Positions 40,712-49,259 of a stretch of DNA of 64,000 bases are shown here, piece by piece. How positions within the stretch are numbered: position 1 is the first letter of the stretch; each line of letters begins with the position of its first letter. A program made the translations under genes and the position numbers. The notes under the pieces are model-generated. The model was not told the origin of the DNA and did not search any database. It saw only the letters and a program-made list of their open reading frames with translations. Origin of the DNA: Planosporangium thailandense (lineage in GTDB: Bacteria; Actinomycetota; Actinomycetes; Mycobacteriales; Micromonosporaceae); the NCBI RefSeq assembly GCF_011947195.1, contig NZ_JAATVY010000006.1:1-64000 (forward strand), in the 5' to 3' direction.

Positions 40712-42199
40712 TCAGGCCCGGACGGCCGCGTAGTCGAGGCCGAGGCCCTCGGCGACGCGGCGGCCGTAGTCGGCGTCGCATTGCGAGAGGTGCCAGACCA
40801 TCTTCTCCTGGATGTGCTTGTCGCACTGCTGCAGGTTGGTGACCAGATTGAGGATCAGGTCGTCCCGCTCGACGTCGGTGAACGACCGGAACGTCTCGCC
40901 GGCCTGCTTGTAGTTGTTCTGCCGCTCCATCGGGGCCCGCATGACCTGACCCGACACGAACGGGCGGTACTCCTTGTAGGACTCGTCGGCTTCGCGCAGC
41001 CCGGCCAGCGCCGAGGGCTCGTAGTTGACGTGCGGGTTGGCGCCCCGGTTGTCCACGCCGTACGACATCTGCCCGCCGCCCTGGTTGGTGCTGACCACCA
41101 CGTCCTCGCGCGGCCGGTTGATCGGCAACTGGAGGTAGTTGGGGCCGACCCGGTAGCGCTGGGTGTCCGAGTACGAGAAGGTGCGGCCGATCAGCATCTT
41201 GTCGTCGGAGAAGTCGATGCCGTCGACCAGTACGCCGGTGCCGAACGCGGCCTGCTCGTTCTCGTTGTGGTGGTCGGTGATGTTGCGGTTGAGGGTCATC
41301 ATGCCGACCGGCAGGTAGGGGAACTGCTCCCGCGGCCAGATCTTGGTGTCGTCGAGCGGGTCGAAGTCCAGCTCCGGGTGCTCGTCGTCGCTCATGATCT
41401 GCACGTTGAGCTCCCACCGGGGGTAGTCGCCGCGCTCGATCGCCTCGTACAGGTCCTTGGAGGCGTGGCCAAGGTCGGTGGCCTGGATCGCGTTGGCCTG
41501 CTCCTGGGTGAGGTTGTGCTCGCCCTGCTGGCTGAGCCAGTGGAACTTGACCAGCACGCCCTCGCCCCGGGCGTTGACGAAGCGGTAGGTGTTCACGCCC
41601 GACCCGCGCATGGTCCGGTAGTTGGCCGGGATGCCGTACGGGGAGAACAGCCAGGTCAGCATGTGCATGCTCTCCGGCGTGTTCGACATGAAGTCGAAGA
41701 TCCGGTTGGGCTCCTGGCGGAACGTGACGGGGTCGGGCTTCAGGGCGTGGATCACGTCCGGGAACTTGATCGCGTCCCGGATGAAGAAGACCTGGAGGTT
41801 GTTGCCGACCATGTCCCAGTTGCCGTCCTCGGTGCGGAACTTCACCGCGAAGCCGCGCGGGTCACGCGCCGCCTCCGAGGAGTCCCGACCGCCGATGACG
41901 GTGGAGAACCGGATGGTGACGGGGGTCTTCTTGCCCTTGGCCTGCAACAGCTTGGCCCGGGTGTACGTGCTGGCCGGCTCGTCGCCGATCGTGCCGTACG
42001 CCTCGAACTCGCCGTGCGCGACGAAGCCGCGGGCGTGCACCACGCGCTCCGGGATCCGCTCGCGGTCGAAGTGGCTGATCTTCTCGATGAACTGGTAATT
42101 CTCCAGCGTCGCCGGTCCCCGGCTACCCACGGTGCGCTGCTGCTGGTTGTTGAAGACCGGGTGGCCCTGTCGGGTGGTCAGTACCGGCTTGTCAGACAT
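40712..42199 (-). CDS. katA: Monofunctional heme catalase (small-subunit, clade 3 type)
   Basis: A 495-residue catalase. The distal-site signature [15 protein letters not shown] gives catalytic His55, Asn is in [13 protein letters not shown], and the heme ligand Tyr is in [17 protein letters not shown]. Length fits the small-subunit class. It disproportionates hydrogen peroxide in the cytoplasm. ATG 42199 has a GGAG ten bases upstream; the longer open frame is not coding. Upstream, TTGACT with 17-nt spacing to TGTGGT is a possible housekeeping promoter; no CatR/FurA regulator gene adjoins, so control must be from elsewhere. Confidence 0.93.
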   Translation of the reverse strand: MSDKPVLTTRQGHPVFNNQQQRTVGSRGPATLENYQFIEKISHFDRERIPERVVHARGFVAHGEFEAYGTIGDEPASTYTRAKLLQAKGKKTPVTIRFSTVIGGRDSSEAARDPRGFAVKFRTEDGNWDMVGNNLQVFFIRDAIKFPDVIHALKPDPVTFRQEPNRIFDFMSNTPESMHMLTWLFSPYGIPANYRTMRGSGVNTYRFVNARGEGVLVKFHWLSQQGEHNLTQEQANAIQATDLGHASKDLYEAIERGDYPRWELNVQIMSDDEHPELDFDPLDDTKIWPREQFPYLPVGMMTLNRNITDHHNENEQAAFGTGVLVDGIDFSDDKMLIGRTFSYSDTQRYRVGPNYLQLPINRPREDVVVSTNQGGGQMSYGVDNRGANPHVNYEPSALAGLREADESYKEYRPFVSGQVMRAPMERQNNYKQAGETFRSFTDVERDDLILNLVTNLQQCDKHIQEKMVWHLSQCDADYGRRVAEGLGLDYAAVRA

Positions 42200-42454
42200 G
42201 AAGACCGTCTCCTGCCCTTTCTCGTCGTCGCCGCGGTCGGCGGGCGCACGATCCACGCGGAGGCCAGGGGAGGCACGCGCGAACGGCCCGGGCCACGGAC
42301 GGGCGGTGTGTACCTGCAGGTCCACCCACCACATCGCGTTTTCTGGAATCAGTCAAGACTAGACGCGTGGCGACACGCCCGGCGAACGCATCATCATTTC
42401 GAGATCGCGCAGCCGGCTCGCGATCGAACGCGGGCCGCCACCCGGGACGGGGAT

Positions 42455-42703
42455 CTACTCGCGGTTCTCCCGGCTACCCGGGGCCTCCAGGCTGCGCACC
42501 ACCAGACCCAGACCGTGCAGCGCGTCCTGGCGCTGCTTGTACTGCAACTCCTCGCGGCCCAGCAGCGCCGCGTACTCGGCCTCCTGCTCGGGCGTGGGAA
42601 CCGCCGAGGTCCGGTCGAGGAACTCGACCATCTCCCGCGCCACCGCCGCGTACCTGCGCGCGGCCTCCCGCGCCTGGTGCAGGGCATCGACCTCGTCGAC
42701 CAT
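42455..42703 (-). CDS. Small coiled-coil protein (82 aa)
   Basis: An 82-residue acidic, highly helical protein: MVDEVDALHQAREAARRYAA then VAREMVEFLDRTSAVPTPEQ and EYAALLGREELQYKQRQDAL. Heptad-like spacing suggests one or two coiled coils. ATG 42703 follows GGGAGG at about nine bases. A GGTT-N15-GGGTA element lies 41 bp upstream inside the end of the GT2 gene, so it may be stress induced. No known family recognised. Confidence 0.65.
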   Translation of the reverse strand: MVDEVDALHQAREAARRYAAVAREMVEFLDRTSAVPTPEQEAEYAALLGREELQYKQRQDALHGLGLVVRSLEAPGSRENRE

Positions 42704-42742
42704 CCGCGTCCAACCTCCCGGCTTGAGATCCGTGCCGGTGAT

Positions 42743-43693
42743 TTACCCGCCGGCGCCCCGGCCAACCCCGCCGGCCGCCGTCGATGCCGGCGCTCCCGCC
42801 GCGCCGGCGGCGTCCGGCGAGTACCCGTGCCGCGCCTCAGCCGCCACCAGCCGTGCCAGCGCCGCCTCGACCGCCGGGTCCGCCGCCCGCCGGCCGCGCA
42901 GCGCGCGGGGCAGCCGCACGGCGAACTGGCCCAGCGCCGTGCGCGCGACCGGATCCGTCACCGCGTTGCGCAGCAGCGGCGCCGTCTCGGCGAGCGCGAC
43001 CCGCAGCGGTCGGCGCATCCACGCCGTCAGAGCCCGGTTACGGGCGGCGAGCGCCCGCTTGCGCCCGCGGTCACCACCGGGCTGCGGATGGTGGTGCGCC
43101 ACCACGTCGGCGCAGTACGCCAGCCCCCAGCCGGCTGCGGCCAGGTCGTACGCCAGCCGGGCCTCCTCCCCCATGAAGAACACAACCGGGTCGAACCCCC
43201 CGACGGCCAGGTACGCCTCCCGCCGCACCACCGCCGCGCACGCCAGGAAACCCAGCACGCTCGGGCCGGGCAGGTCGTCGGCGCCCTCCAGTGGCGCCGC
43301 CGCCATGAACGCCGCCATGGGGTCGAGCCGCTCGGACGGCCCGACCAGGGTGCGGGCCGCGATCAGCGCCAGCCGGGGGTACGCGTCCAGCAGCGCCTCG
43401 GCGCGCGCCAGCGCCCCGTCGGCCCACCACGAGTCGTCGTCGGCGAACGCGACGTACGGGGTGTCGGCCGCGGCCACGCCCACGTTGCGCGCCACCGCGC
43501 CGAGATTGCGCTCCAGCGGGATCACCCGTACCTCGGGGAACGCCCGGGCGAGCCGCTCCCGCGTGCCGTCGGTCGAGCCGTTGTCGACGACGATCACGGA
43601 CGGCCGCTCGGACAACGCGCGCAGCCGCGCGAGCGTGCGCTCCAGCCCGACAGCGCGGTCACGGCTGGCGATCACGACGGTGACACGACCCAT
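42743..43693 (-). CDS. Glycosyltransferase family 2
   Basis: A 316-residue GT-A enzyme. VTVVIASRDRAVGLERTLAR, IVVDNGSTDGTRE and the metal-binding AFADDDSWW (DxD region) are the GT2 hallmarks, with LGAVARNVGVAAADTPYVAFAD between. GFDPVVFFMGEEARLAYDLAAAGW is the acceptor segment of rhamnosyl- or similar transferases. ATG 43693 is used; upstream codons are not conserved. The protein is cytoplasmic with an Ala/Gly-rich end. It is not in a glycan operon here; its product may be a glycolipid or surface polymer. Confidence 0.85.
   Translation of the reverse strand: MGRVTVVIASRDRAVGLERTLARLRALSERPSVIVVDNGSTDGTRERLARAFPEVRVIPLERNLGAVARNVGVAAADTPYVAFADDDSWWADGALARAEALLDAYPRLALIAARTLVGPSERLDPMAAFMAAAPLEGADDLPGPSVLGFLACAAVVRREAYLAVGGFDPVVFFMGEEARLAYDLAAAGWGLAYCADVVAHHHPQPGGDRGRKRALAARNRALTAWMRRPLRVALAETAPLLRNAVTDPVARTALGQFAVRLPRALRGRRAADPAVEAALARLVAAEARHGYSPDAAGAAGAPASTAAGGVGRGAGG
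42744..42767 (-). promoter_or_regulatory. SigB/SigF-type promoter, GGTT-N15-GGGTA
   Basis: On the minus strand GGTT (42767-42764), 15 nt, then GGGTA (42748-42744), 41 bp before the coiled-coil gene start and overlapping the last codons of the GT2 gene. Confidence 0.5.
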
Positions 43694-43764
43694 GATCACG
43701 AGGTTTGCCGCCAGCGACCGACTCAAACGTCTGGATCCCTACCCGGACCGGTCCGGGCCGAGGA

Positions 43765-44136
43765 TCAGTCGACCGCCGGCCCGGCTTGCACCGCCGGCCC
43801 GTCGTCGGCGGCGCGGACCACGAACACCCGGTTGAGGCCGGTGATCGTCAGCAGGTGCTGCACCCGCTGAACCGGGGCGTACAGCTCCAGCCCGCCCCCC
43901 GCCGCCATCAGGCGCTTGTGGAAGCCGACCAGCAACGCGAGGCCCGTGGAGTCGCAGAACGTCACCTGCGACAGGTCCAGCACGAGCCGGCCGCCAGCGG
44001 ACAGGTACGGCGCGGCGGCCCGGCGCAACTGGTCGGCGGTGCTGATGTCCAGCTCGCCGACAATGCGCAGCACGGTGCCACCATTCGGCTCGCCGGACCG
44101 CTCCTCGACCAGCAGCTCGGCACGGGGGATCGCCAT
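43765..44136 (-). CDS. STAS-domain anti-sigma factor antagonist
   Basis: A 123-residue STAS protein: LRIVGELDISTADQLRRAAA, LVLDLSQVTFCDSTGLALLV (phospho-acceptor Ser in CDSTGL) and a C-terminal hydrophobic LLTITGLNRVFVV. ATG 44136 has GGGAG five bases upstream. A second STAS gene follows on the same strand upstream by 85 bp. Paired antagonists without their kinase suggest a partner-switching cascade in trans, perhaps acting on the sigma factor at 56 kb. Confidence 0.85.
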   Translation of the reverse strand: MAIPRAELLVEERSGEPNGGTVLRIVGELDISTADQLRRAAAPYLSAGGRLVLDLSQVTFCDSTGLALLVGFHKRLMAAGGGLELYAPVQRVQHLLTITGLNRVFVVRAADDGPAVQAGPAVD

Positions 44137-44221
44137 CACCACTCCCAACGGACCGCTTCCGCTCGCACCCATGATGTCAGCGTCGGCGCGTCGCGCCACC
44201 CCTGCCCCGCGCGGCGACCGG

Positions 44222-44542
44222 TCACCCTTCCACGCCGAAGGTGTCCGTCAGCCCCATCATCCGCAGCTGCTGCCGGACAAAGGGTGCCGGATTGGTCACC
44301 GCGAACCCCACCCCGACCGAACGCGCGGCGTTCTGACCGGCCGCCAACGCTCCGATACCGCTGGAGTCGATGAACGTCACGTGCATCAGGTCCACCACGA
44401 TGCGCACCGGCCGCACGGCGGTCGCGGTCGCGACGAGTTGGCTGCGGAGCTGGTCGGCGTGGGCGACGTCGATCTCGCCGCGAATCTCGATGACGACCGT
44501 GCCGTCCGCGAGGCGGCGCTGGTTCATCATCCATTCGGCCAC
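44222..44542 (-). CDS. STAS-domain anti-sigma factor antagonist
   Basis: A 106-residue STAS protein with VVIEIRGEIDVAHADQLRSQ, RIVVDLMHVTFIDSSGIGAL (Ser pair DSSG) and VTNPAPFVRQQLRMMGLTDTF. Start GTG 44542 has GGAG six bases upstream and is preferred over TTG 44554. It is probably co-transcribed with the STAS gene at 43765-44136. The two share little beyond the family motifs, so they are ancient paralogues with separate partners. Confidence 0.84.
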   Translation of the reverse strand: MAEWMMNQRRLADGTVVIEIRGEIDVAHADQLRSQLVATATAVRPVRIVVDLMHVTFIDSSGIGALAAGQNAARSVGVGFAVTNPAPFVRQQLRMMGLTDTFGVEG

Positions 44543-44637
44543 ACGCCGCTCCAAACTTCAGGCAGATCGTCGCAGACTTTTGTACCTTACGGCGCGCCCA
44601 CCACCGTCGTCGGGTGCGCGGCGGCGTCGGCCCCCGC

Positions 44638-44661
44638 GCTTCACCGCCGCACATTCGGGTA
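44638..44661 (+). promoter_or_regulatory. SigB/SigF-type promoter, GCTT-N15-GGGTA
   Basis: GCTT (44638-44641), 15 nt, GGGTA (44657-44661), 12 bases before the HAD gene ATG, which would give an almost leaderless transcript. Confidence 0.45.
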
Positions 44662-44672
44662 ACGGTCGGTCC

Positions 44673-45350
44673 ATGAACGAATCCACTCGCGGCGTGCTCT
44701 TCGATGTCGACGGCACCCTGGTCGACACCAACTACCTGCACACCGTCACCTGGTGGGAAGCGCTCCGGCAGGCCGGACACCGAGTCCCGATGGCGCGGAT
44801 ACACCGCGCGATCGGCATGGGCTCGGACAAGCTGCTCGACCATCTGCTCGGACCCGACCACGACCGGTCGGCCGACTCCACGATGCGGGACGCCCATCTC
44901 GCGCTGTACACCACGTACTGGGAGCGGCTGAGCCCGCTACCCGGCGCGGCCGCCCTGCTGCGCGCCTGTGCGTCCCGTGGCCTGCGGGTGGCTCTGGCCT
45001 CCTCGGCGTCGGAGAAGGAGCTGTCCGCCCTGCGACGGGCGCTCGACGCCGACGCTGTCATCCACACGGCGACCAGCAAGGACGACGCCGGGTCGAGCAA
45101 GCCCGACCCGGACATCCTTACGGTGGCGCTGCGCAAGGCCGGCCTGTCGCCCGACCACGCCCTGCTGGTCGGCGACTCGGTGTGGGACGTCGTGGCTGCC
45201 GACCGCGCCGGCCTGCGGTGCATCGGCGTCACCTGCGGCGGCACGAGCGCCGCCGAGCTACGCGACGCCGGCGCGATCGAGACCTACGACGACCCGGAGG
45301 CGCTGTGCGCGAGCCTCGACGCCTCGGCGATCGCGAAGATGGCCGGCTAG
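44673..45350 (+). CDS. HAD-superfamily phosphatase (beta-phosphoglucomutase/phosphatase-like)
   Basis: A 225-residue HAD hydrolase. Motif I is GVLFDVDGTLVDT, motif II VALASSASEK, motif III K in GSSKPDPDI, and motif IV GDSVWDVVAADRAG. The helical cap between residues 20 and 85 is the C1 type of beta-phosphoglucomutase and phosphoglycolate phosphatase relatives. ATG 44673. It should dephosphorylate a small metabolite. It is divergent from the STAS genes and convergent with a GGDEF gene. Confidence 0.87.
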   Translation: MNESTRGVLFDVDGTLVDTNYLHTVTWWEALRQAGHRVPMARIHRAIGMGSDKLLDHLLGPDHDRSADSTMRDAHLALYTTYWERLSPLPGAAALLRACASRGLRVALASSASEKELSALRRALDADAVIHTATSKDDAGSSKPDPDILTVALRKAGLSPDHALLVGDSVWDVVAADRAGLRCIGVTCGGTSAAELRDAGAIETYDDPEALCASLDASAIAKMAG

Positions 45351-45356
45351 GACCTG

Positions 45357-45412
45357 CGCTGGACTACGCCGGGTCCGCGACCGCCGCTGGACTACGCCGG
45401 GTCCGCGACCGC
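45357..45412 (-). repeat. 28-bp perfect tandem duplication including the stop codon
   Basis: 45357-45384 and 45385-45412 are identical. On the minus strand the unit ends the GGDEF gene (AVADPA and TAG) and is repeated directly after it, out of frame. Confidence 0.92.
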
Positions 45413-46867
45413 GCTGTCGACCACCGCGACGTCGCCGACCAGGGTGTCGGCCACCACGGTCCGGTCCCGGCCGCCGCGCTTCGCCGCGTACAGCGCCGCG
45501 TCGGCCCGCGTGATGATCTCGTCGGAGGTCTCCCGGCCGTCCCAGGTCGCCAGGCCGGCCGAGAACGTCTGGCCGAGCGGGGTGACCGCGCGCAGCCGCT
45601 CGACGACCTGGAGCGCGCCCTCCGTGTCGGTGTCGGCGAGCAGCACGATGAACTCCTCGCCGCCGTACCGGGCCAGGTGGTCGACCGCGCGCATCTGCCC
45701 CGACCAGGCCGCGGCCGACTCCTTGAGGAGCCGGTCCCCGGCCGGGTGCCCGTAGGAGTCGTTGAACTGCTTGAAGTGGTCGAGGTCGAGCATGGTGATC
45801 GTCAGGGGCAGGCCGGCGCGCCGCGCCCGCTCCATCGCACGCGGCAGCTCCGCCGTCCAGGCCCGCCGGTTCGGCAGGCCGGTCAGCTCGTCGGTGCGCG
45901 ACAGCTCCCGCACCTTGGCCGCCTGCTGCTCCACCTCCCGCAGCAGCTGGGCCATCCGGGTCAGCACCAGCCCGAACAGCGCCACACAGCCGAGGGCGAT
46001 TGCCATGCCGTCGGTGACCTGCCGGCGGAGAACCTGGATGGCGAGCACGCCGGGCGCGATCCACGCCGCGAGCGTGAGCGTCGCCAGCATGGGGCGGCTC
46101 AGCCCGCGCGGCCCGTCCTCCACCCGCTGGCCGACCGTCCGCGCGGACGGGTGCAGCGCCGCGGCCCCGAACAGCGTGTACGCGGCGAGGAAGAACGCGG
46201 ACAGCGACCGCTCGGCGGCCCCGGCCGGCTCCCAGGCCAGCTGATTGGCGACCGCCCACGCGGCGTCCCCGGCGAGGAAGGTCACCAGCGAGGCGACGAC
46301 GAGCCAGTACGACGGGTTCCGGCCGCCCCGGCCGAACCCCAGCCGGGCCGCCATCGCGACCAGGACGACGTCGCCGACGGGGTACGTGACGCTGACGATG
46401 TGCCCGAGGACGCTCAACGTCTCGTCGGACGCCGCGGGGTGAATCATGAAGACCCACGCCAGCAGGCCGAACCCGGTCGTCACGGTCGTCGCATCGACAA
46501 GGACGCCCCGGTCGCGGTGGCCCGAGCGCCGGCGGATCAGGATCGCGAGGCCGACCGCGACCGCCGGGTACAGCGCGAGGTAGAACCCGTCGGCCACCGA
46601 CGGAAAGTTCTCGCCGTGCAGTACCGCGTCCACCTGCTCGACGAGGATGCCGGTGGTGTTGGCGAACACGCCGAGCGCGAAGCACCACCACACGAGCCGG
46701 CCGGCGGGTCCGTCCCGGCGGGGGCCGGCCAGCAGCGCCGCGACAGCGGCGTACCCGACGACCACCTGCCACCCGACCTGCGCCCAGCCGCTCACGGGGA
46801 AGGCCAGAAATGCCAGCAGCGCGGCCGTCACCGCCGCCAGGTACAACTTCCACACCTGTCCCCGCAT
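45392..46867 (-). CDS. Membrane GGDEF diguanylate cyclase
   Basis: A 491-residue protein. Roughly eight to nine hydrophobic helices (residues 8-300) form a large membrane sensor, followed by a short coiled coil (LLREVEQQAAKVRELSRTDE) and one GGDEF domain (about 325-470) with TGLPNRRAW, MLDLDHFKQFNDSYGH and the intact RYGGEEFIVLL near 399. It should make c-di-GMP from two GTP. No EAL domain. ATG 46867 follows GGGAGGG. The long frame extending to 47668 reads antisense through DUF5709. Third c-di-GMP gene of this block. Confidence 0.88.
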   Translation of the reverse strand: MRGQVWKLYLAAVTAALLAFLAFPVSGWAQVGWQVVVGYAAVAALLAGPRRDGPAGRLVWWCFALGVFANTTGILVEQVDAVLHGENFPSVADGFYLALYPAVAVGLAILIRRRSGHRDRGVLVDATTVTTGFGLLAWVFMIHPAASDETLSVLGHIVSVTYPVGDVVLVAMAARLGFGRGGRNPSYWLVVASLVTFLAGDAAWAVANQLAWEPAGAAERSLSAFFLAAYTLFGAAALHPSARTVGQRVEDGPRGLSRPMLATLTLAAWIAPGVLAIQVLRRQVTDGMAIALGCVALFGLVLTRMAQLLREVEQQAAKVRELSRTDELTGLPNRRAWTAELPRAMERARRAGLPLTITMLDLDHFKQFNDSYGHPAGDRLLKESAAAWSGQMRAVDHLARYGGEEFIVLLADTDTEGALQVVERLRAVTPLGQTFSAGLATWDGRETSDEIITRADAALYAAKRGGRDRTVVADTLVGDVAVVDSAVADPA

Positions 46868-47001
46868 GGGGCCCTCCCGTAACCACGTTCGCCCGGCCGG
46901 TCGGATGGACCGGGCAGCCCAAGCGCACCACCCGGCGGTTGCGCGTGAGGAGCCCGACGGGTGTCGTTGCGGATCAGCGGGGCGGCCGCGGGGCGCGGCA
47001 G

Positions 47002-47025
47002 GTGTCAGAAACGGGCCGATGGGTA
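47002..47025 (+). promoter_or_regulatory. Possible SigB/SigF-type promoter, GTGT-N15-GGGTA
   Basis: GTGT (47002-47005), 15 nt, GGGTA (47021-47025), ten bases before ATG 47036. One mismatch from GTTT but still GNNT. Confidence 0.4.
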
Positions 47026-47035
47026 GATCTGTCGT

Positions 47036-47629
47036 ATGCGACGCCTGGACAACTACCCCGAGCCCATTTCCGATCCGGAGTCCGAGGGCCTGCCGGAGGT
47101 CGCCGACGACGACCACATCTCCATGGAGGAGAACCGCGCGGAGTCGCCGCGCGAGGCGGACGGCCCCGATCCGGCGCCCCTGCCCGGCCGCGCGCCGATG
47201 GCCATCGACCGGTACGGGGTGACGCCCGAGGAGGCCCGGATCGGCGAGTCGCTGGACTACAAACTGGCCCAGGAGGAGCCGCTCGAGGAGGGCGGCGGCG
47301 TGGCCAGCCCGACGGCGAGCGCACAGGCGGACCTCGTCGACAACCTCCCCGGTGACAACGTCGACCTGGGCAACGACCAGGTGGATCGGCCGGCCCCGGA
47401 AGCCGGCCTGGCCGACGACGCGCCGCTGGAGCCGGACGACTCGCCGGTTTCGCTGTACGACCGGCCCGGCGTGATCCCCGGCGACGACCGGCCGGTGGGA
47501 CGGCTGGTCCAGCCCGACGAAGGCGCGCACGAGGACCGGGAGAAGGACGCGGTCGCCTGGGACGCGGGCCCGGACGGCGGCGGGCCGACCGCCGAGGAGA
47601 TGGCGATCCACGAGGTCTCCGAGCCGTAA
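47036..47629 (+). CDS. DUF5709 family acidic protein
   Basis: A 197-residue, highly acidic and probably disordered protein matching DUF5709: RYGVTPEEARIGESLDYKLAQEEP, then GRLVQPDEGAHEDREKDAVAWDAG and GPTAEEMAIHEV are the family blocks as remembered. No hydrophobic segment. ATG 47036. The family is confined to Actinobacteria and of unknown function; membership in stress regulons is suggested here only by the GGGTA element upstream. A perfect palindrome terminator follows. Confidence 0.8.
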   Translation: MRRLDNYPEPISDPESEGLPEVADDDHISMEENRAESPREADGPDPAPLPGRAPMAIDRYGVTPEEARIGESLDYKLAQEEPLEEGGGVASPTASAQADLVDNLPGDNVDLGNDQVDRPAPEAGLADDAPLEPDDSPVSLYDRPGVIPGDDRPVGRLVQPDEGAHEDREKDAVAWDAGPDGGGPTAEEMAIHEVSEP

Positions 47630-47643
47630 CCGGGGCAACGAAC

Positions 47644-47679
47644 ACGAAGGGTTCGTGGTCATGACCACGAACCCTTCGT
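47644..47679. terminator. 36-bp perfect palindrome, bidirectional terminator
   Basis: ACGAAGGGTTCGTGGTCA followed directly by its complement, with no unpaired spacer in the DNA, lies between the convergent DUF5709 and SDR genes. A few central pairs would open to form the loop. Confidence 0.9.
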
Positions 47680-47693
47680 CGTGTCGCCGCCCG

Positions 47694-48707
47694 TCACCGC
47701 CGCAGCAGCCGGGCGGCCGTCATCACCCCCGCGGCCGCGACCGCCGCCCCGCTCAGCAGCGCGGTGTGGTGCTGCGACGCCCATACCTGGGCCGAGCGGG
47801 TGTGCGCCCGGTCGTCGAAGTCCCCGTGGGCGCCGTAGTCGACGTTCTCGTCGGCCGGCTCCCACAGGTTCGCCGGCTGGTGCGGATCGCGGGGCTGGCT
47901 CGTCTGCTGGGACGTGAAGCCGGTCCGCGCCAGGTACCGGTCGAGCAGGCCCGGCGCGACCGCGTTCGCGATCAACGTCGCCGCCGTCGAGGCGCCCACC
48001 CAGTACTCCCGCCGGCCCGGATGGTCGGCCGCGTACACGATGGCCTTCGCCGCGACCTCCGGCTGGTAGATCGGCGGCACCGGCTGGGCGTGGCGGCGCA
48101 GCCGGGACAGCACCCAGTCGAACTGCGGAGTGTTGACCGCCGGTAGCTGCACCATCGTCGTACGCACGTGGCTGCGGTTGTGCAGCAGTTCGCAGCGCAG
48201 CGCCTCGTTGAAGCCCTGGACCGCGTGCTTGGCCCCGCAGTACGCCGACTGCAACGGAATCCCCCGGTAGGCCAGCGCCGACCCCACCTGCACGATCGTG
48301 CCGTGGTCACGCGGCAGCATCCGCGACAGCGCCGCCTTCGTGCCGTACACGTACCCCAGGTAGGTCACCTCCGTGACCCGCCTGAACTCCTTCGGCTCGA
48401 TCTCGGTGAACGGCGCGAACACCGACGTGAACGCATCGTTGACCCACACGTCGATCGGCCCCAACTCCCGCTCCACCCGCGCCGCCGCCGCGTCCACCTC
48501 GTCGAACTCCGCGACGTCCACCGGCACCGCCAGCGCGGTGCCACCGGCGCGCCGGACCTCCTCGGCCGCCGCGGCCAAGCCCGCCTCGCCGCGGGCGAGC
48601 AGCGCCACCCGAGCCCCTCGGACACCGTACCGGCGGGCCACGGCCCGCCCCACGCCACCGCTGGCACCGGTAATCACTACGACCTGATCTCGTGCACGTG
48701 TACCCAT
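47694..48707 (-). CDS. Short-chain dehydrogenase/reductase with membrane tail
   Basis: A 337-residue SDR. VVVITGASGGVGRAVARRYG is the nucleotide loop, VWVNDAF takes the NNAG place, and YCGAK gives the catalytic Tyr-x3-Lys. The C terminus extends ~80 residues beyond the usual fold and ends with a hydrophobic stretch (ALLSGAAVAAAGVMTAARLLRR), possibly a tail anchor. ATG 48707 is supported by the family start. It is divergent from an SRPBCC gene across 97 bp, a pairing frequent in actinobacterial lipid-stress genes. Substrate unknown. Confidence 0.85.
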   Translation of the reverse strand: MGTRARDQVVVITGASGGVGRAVARRYGVRGARVALLARGEAGLAAAAEEVRRAGGTALAVPVDVAEFDEVDAAAARVERELGPIDVWVNDAFTSVFAPFTEIEPKEFRRVTEVTYLGYVYGTKAALSRMLPRDHGTIVQVGSALAYRGIPLQSAYCGAKHAVQGFNEALRCELLHNRSHVRTTMVQLPAVNTPQFDWVLSRLRRHAQPVPPIYQPEVAAKAIVYAADHPGRREYWVGASTAATLIANAVAPGLLDRYLARTGFTSQQTSQPRDPHQPANLWEPADENVDYGAHGDFDDRAHTRSAQVWASQHHTALLSGAAVAAAGVMTAARLLRR

Positions 48708-48804
48708 GTCCCTGATTTGCCCACGGCGCGTGCCACCCAATCGGCGGGGTTCGAACAGTGTGATCGCGGCGGTTAGCGGCGCACCGGTCGGGCATCACAG
48801 GGGC

Positions 48805-49257
48805 GTGGCCACCACTGAATGCGTGATAAACGCGACCCCGGACCAGGTGTTCGCCGTGCTCGCCGACGGCTGGACGTACAGCGACTGGGTGGTCGGCACG
48901 GCGCACATCCGTGACGTCGACCGCGACTACCCCATGCCCGGCACGATGATTCATCACAAGGCCGGCCCGTGGCCGTTCGCCATCAAACACGTATCGACCG
49001 TGCTCGACTGCGAGCAGGACAGGATGCTGCTGCTGCGGGTCGGGCTGTGGCCGCTGGGTGAAGCGATGGTCCGCCTGGACCTCACCCCGATCGGCACCTC
49101 CGCCACCCGGGTCACGATGCGCGAGCACTTCACCCAAGGACCGTCGCACTGGCTGCAGAACAAGGCCACCGACCTCGTCGTGCACCAGCGCAACAAGGAG
49201 TCGCTGCGCCGCCTGGGCGACCTCGCCACCCGCCGGGCGTCCGTCCATCATGGATAG
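48805..49257 (+). CDS. SRPBCC family protein
   Basis: A 150-residue START/polyketide-cyclase-like fold protein: CVINATPDQVFAVLADGWTYSDWVVGTAHIRDVD, FAIKHVSTVLDCEQDRMLLLRV and TRVTMREHFTQGP. It binds a hydrophobic ligand or acts as a small cyclase/hydrolase. GTG 48805 follows CAGGGG. It is divergent from the SDR and converges on the FAD oxidoreductase gene, stops two bases apart. Confidence 0.82.
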   Translation: MATTECVINATPDQVFAVLADGWTYSDWVVGTAHIRDVDRDYPMPGTMIHHKAGPWPFAIKHVSTVLDCEQDRMLLLRVGLWPLGEAMVRLDLTPIGTSATRVTMREHFTQGPSHWLQNKATDLVVHQRNKESLRRLGDLATRRASVHHG

Positions 49258-49259
49258 GG

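Noticed and set aside
38331-41417. A 1028-codon minus-strand frame spanning the PAS-GGDEF-EAL gene and part of the catalase region
   Set aside because: The first ~284 codons read Arg/Pro/Gly-rich sequence antisense... in another phase of the same-strand catalase gene and have no family features; the real start is near 40565.
48745-48775. GGTTCGAAC, resembling a tRNA T-loop
   Set aside because: No matching T-stem, acceptor stem or anticodon arm could be built around it.
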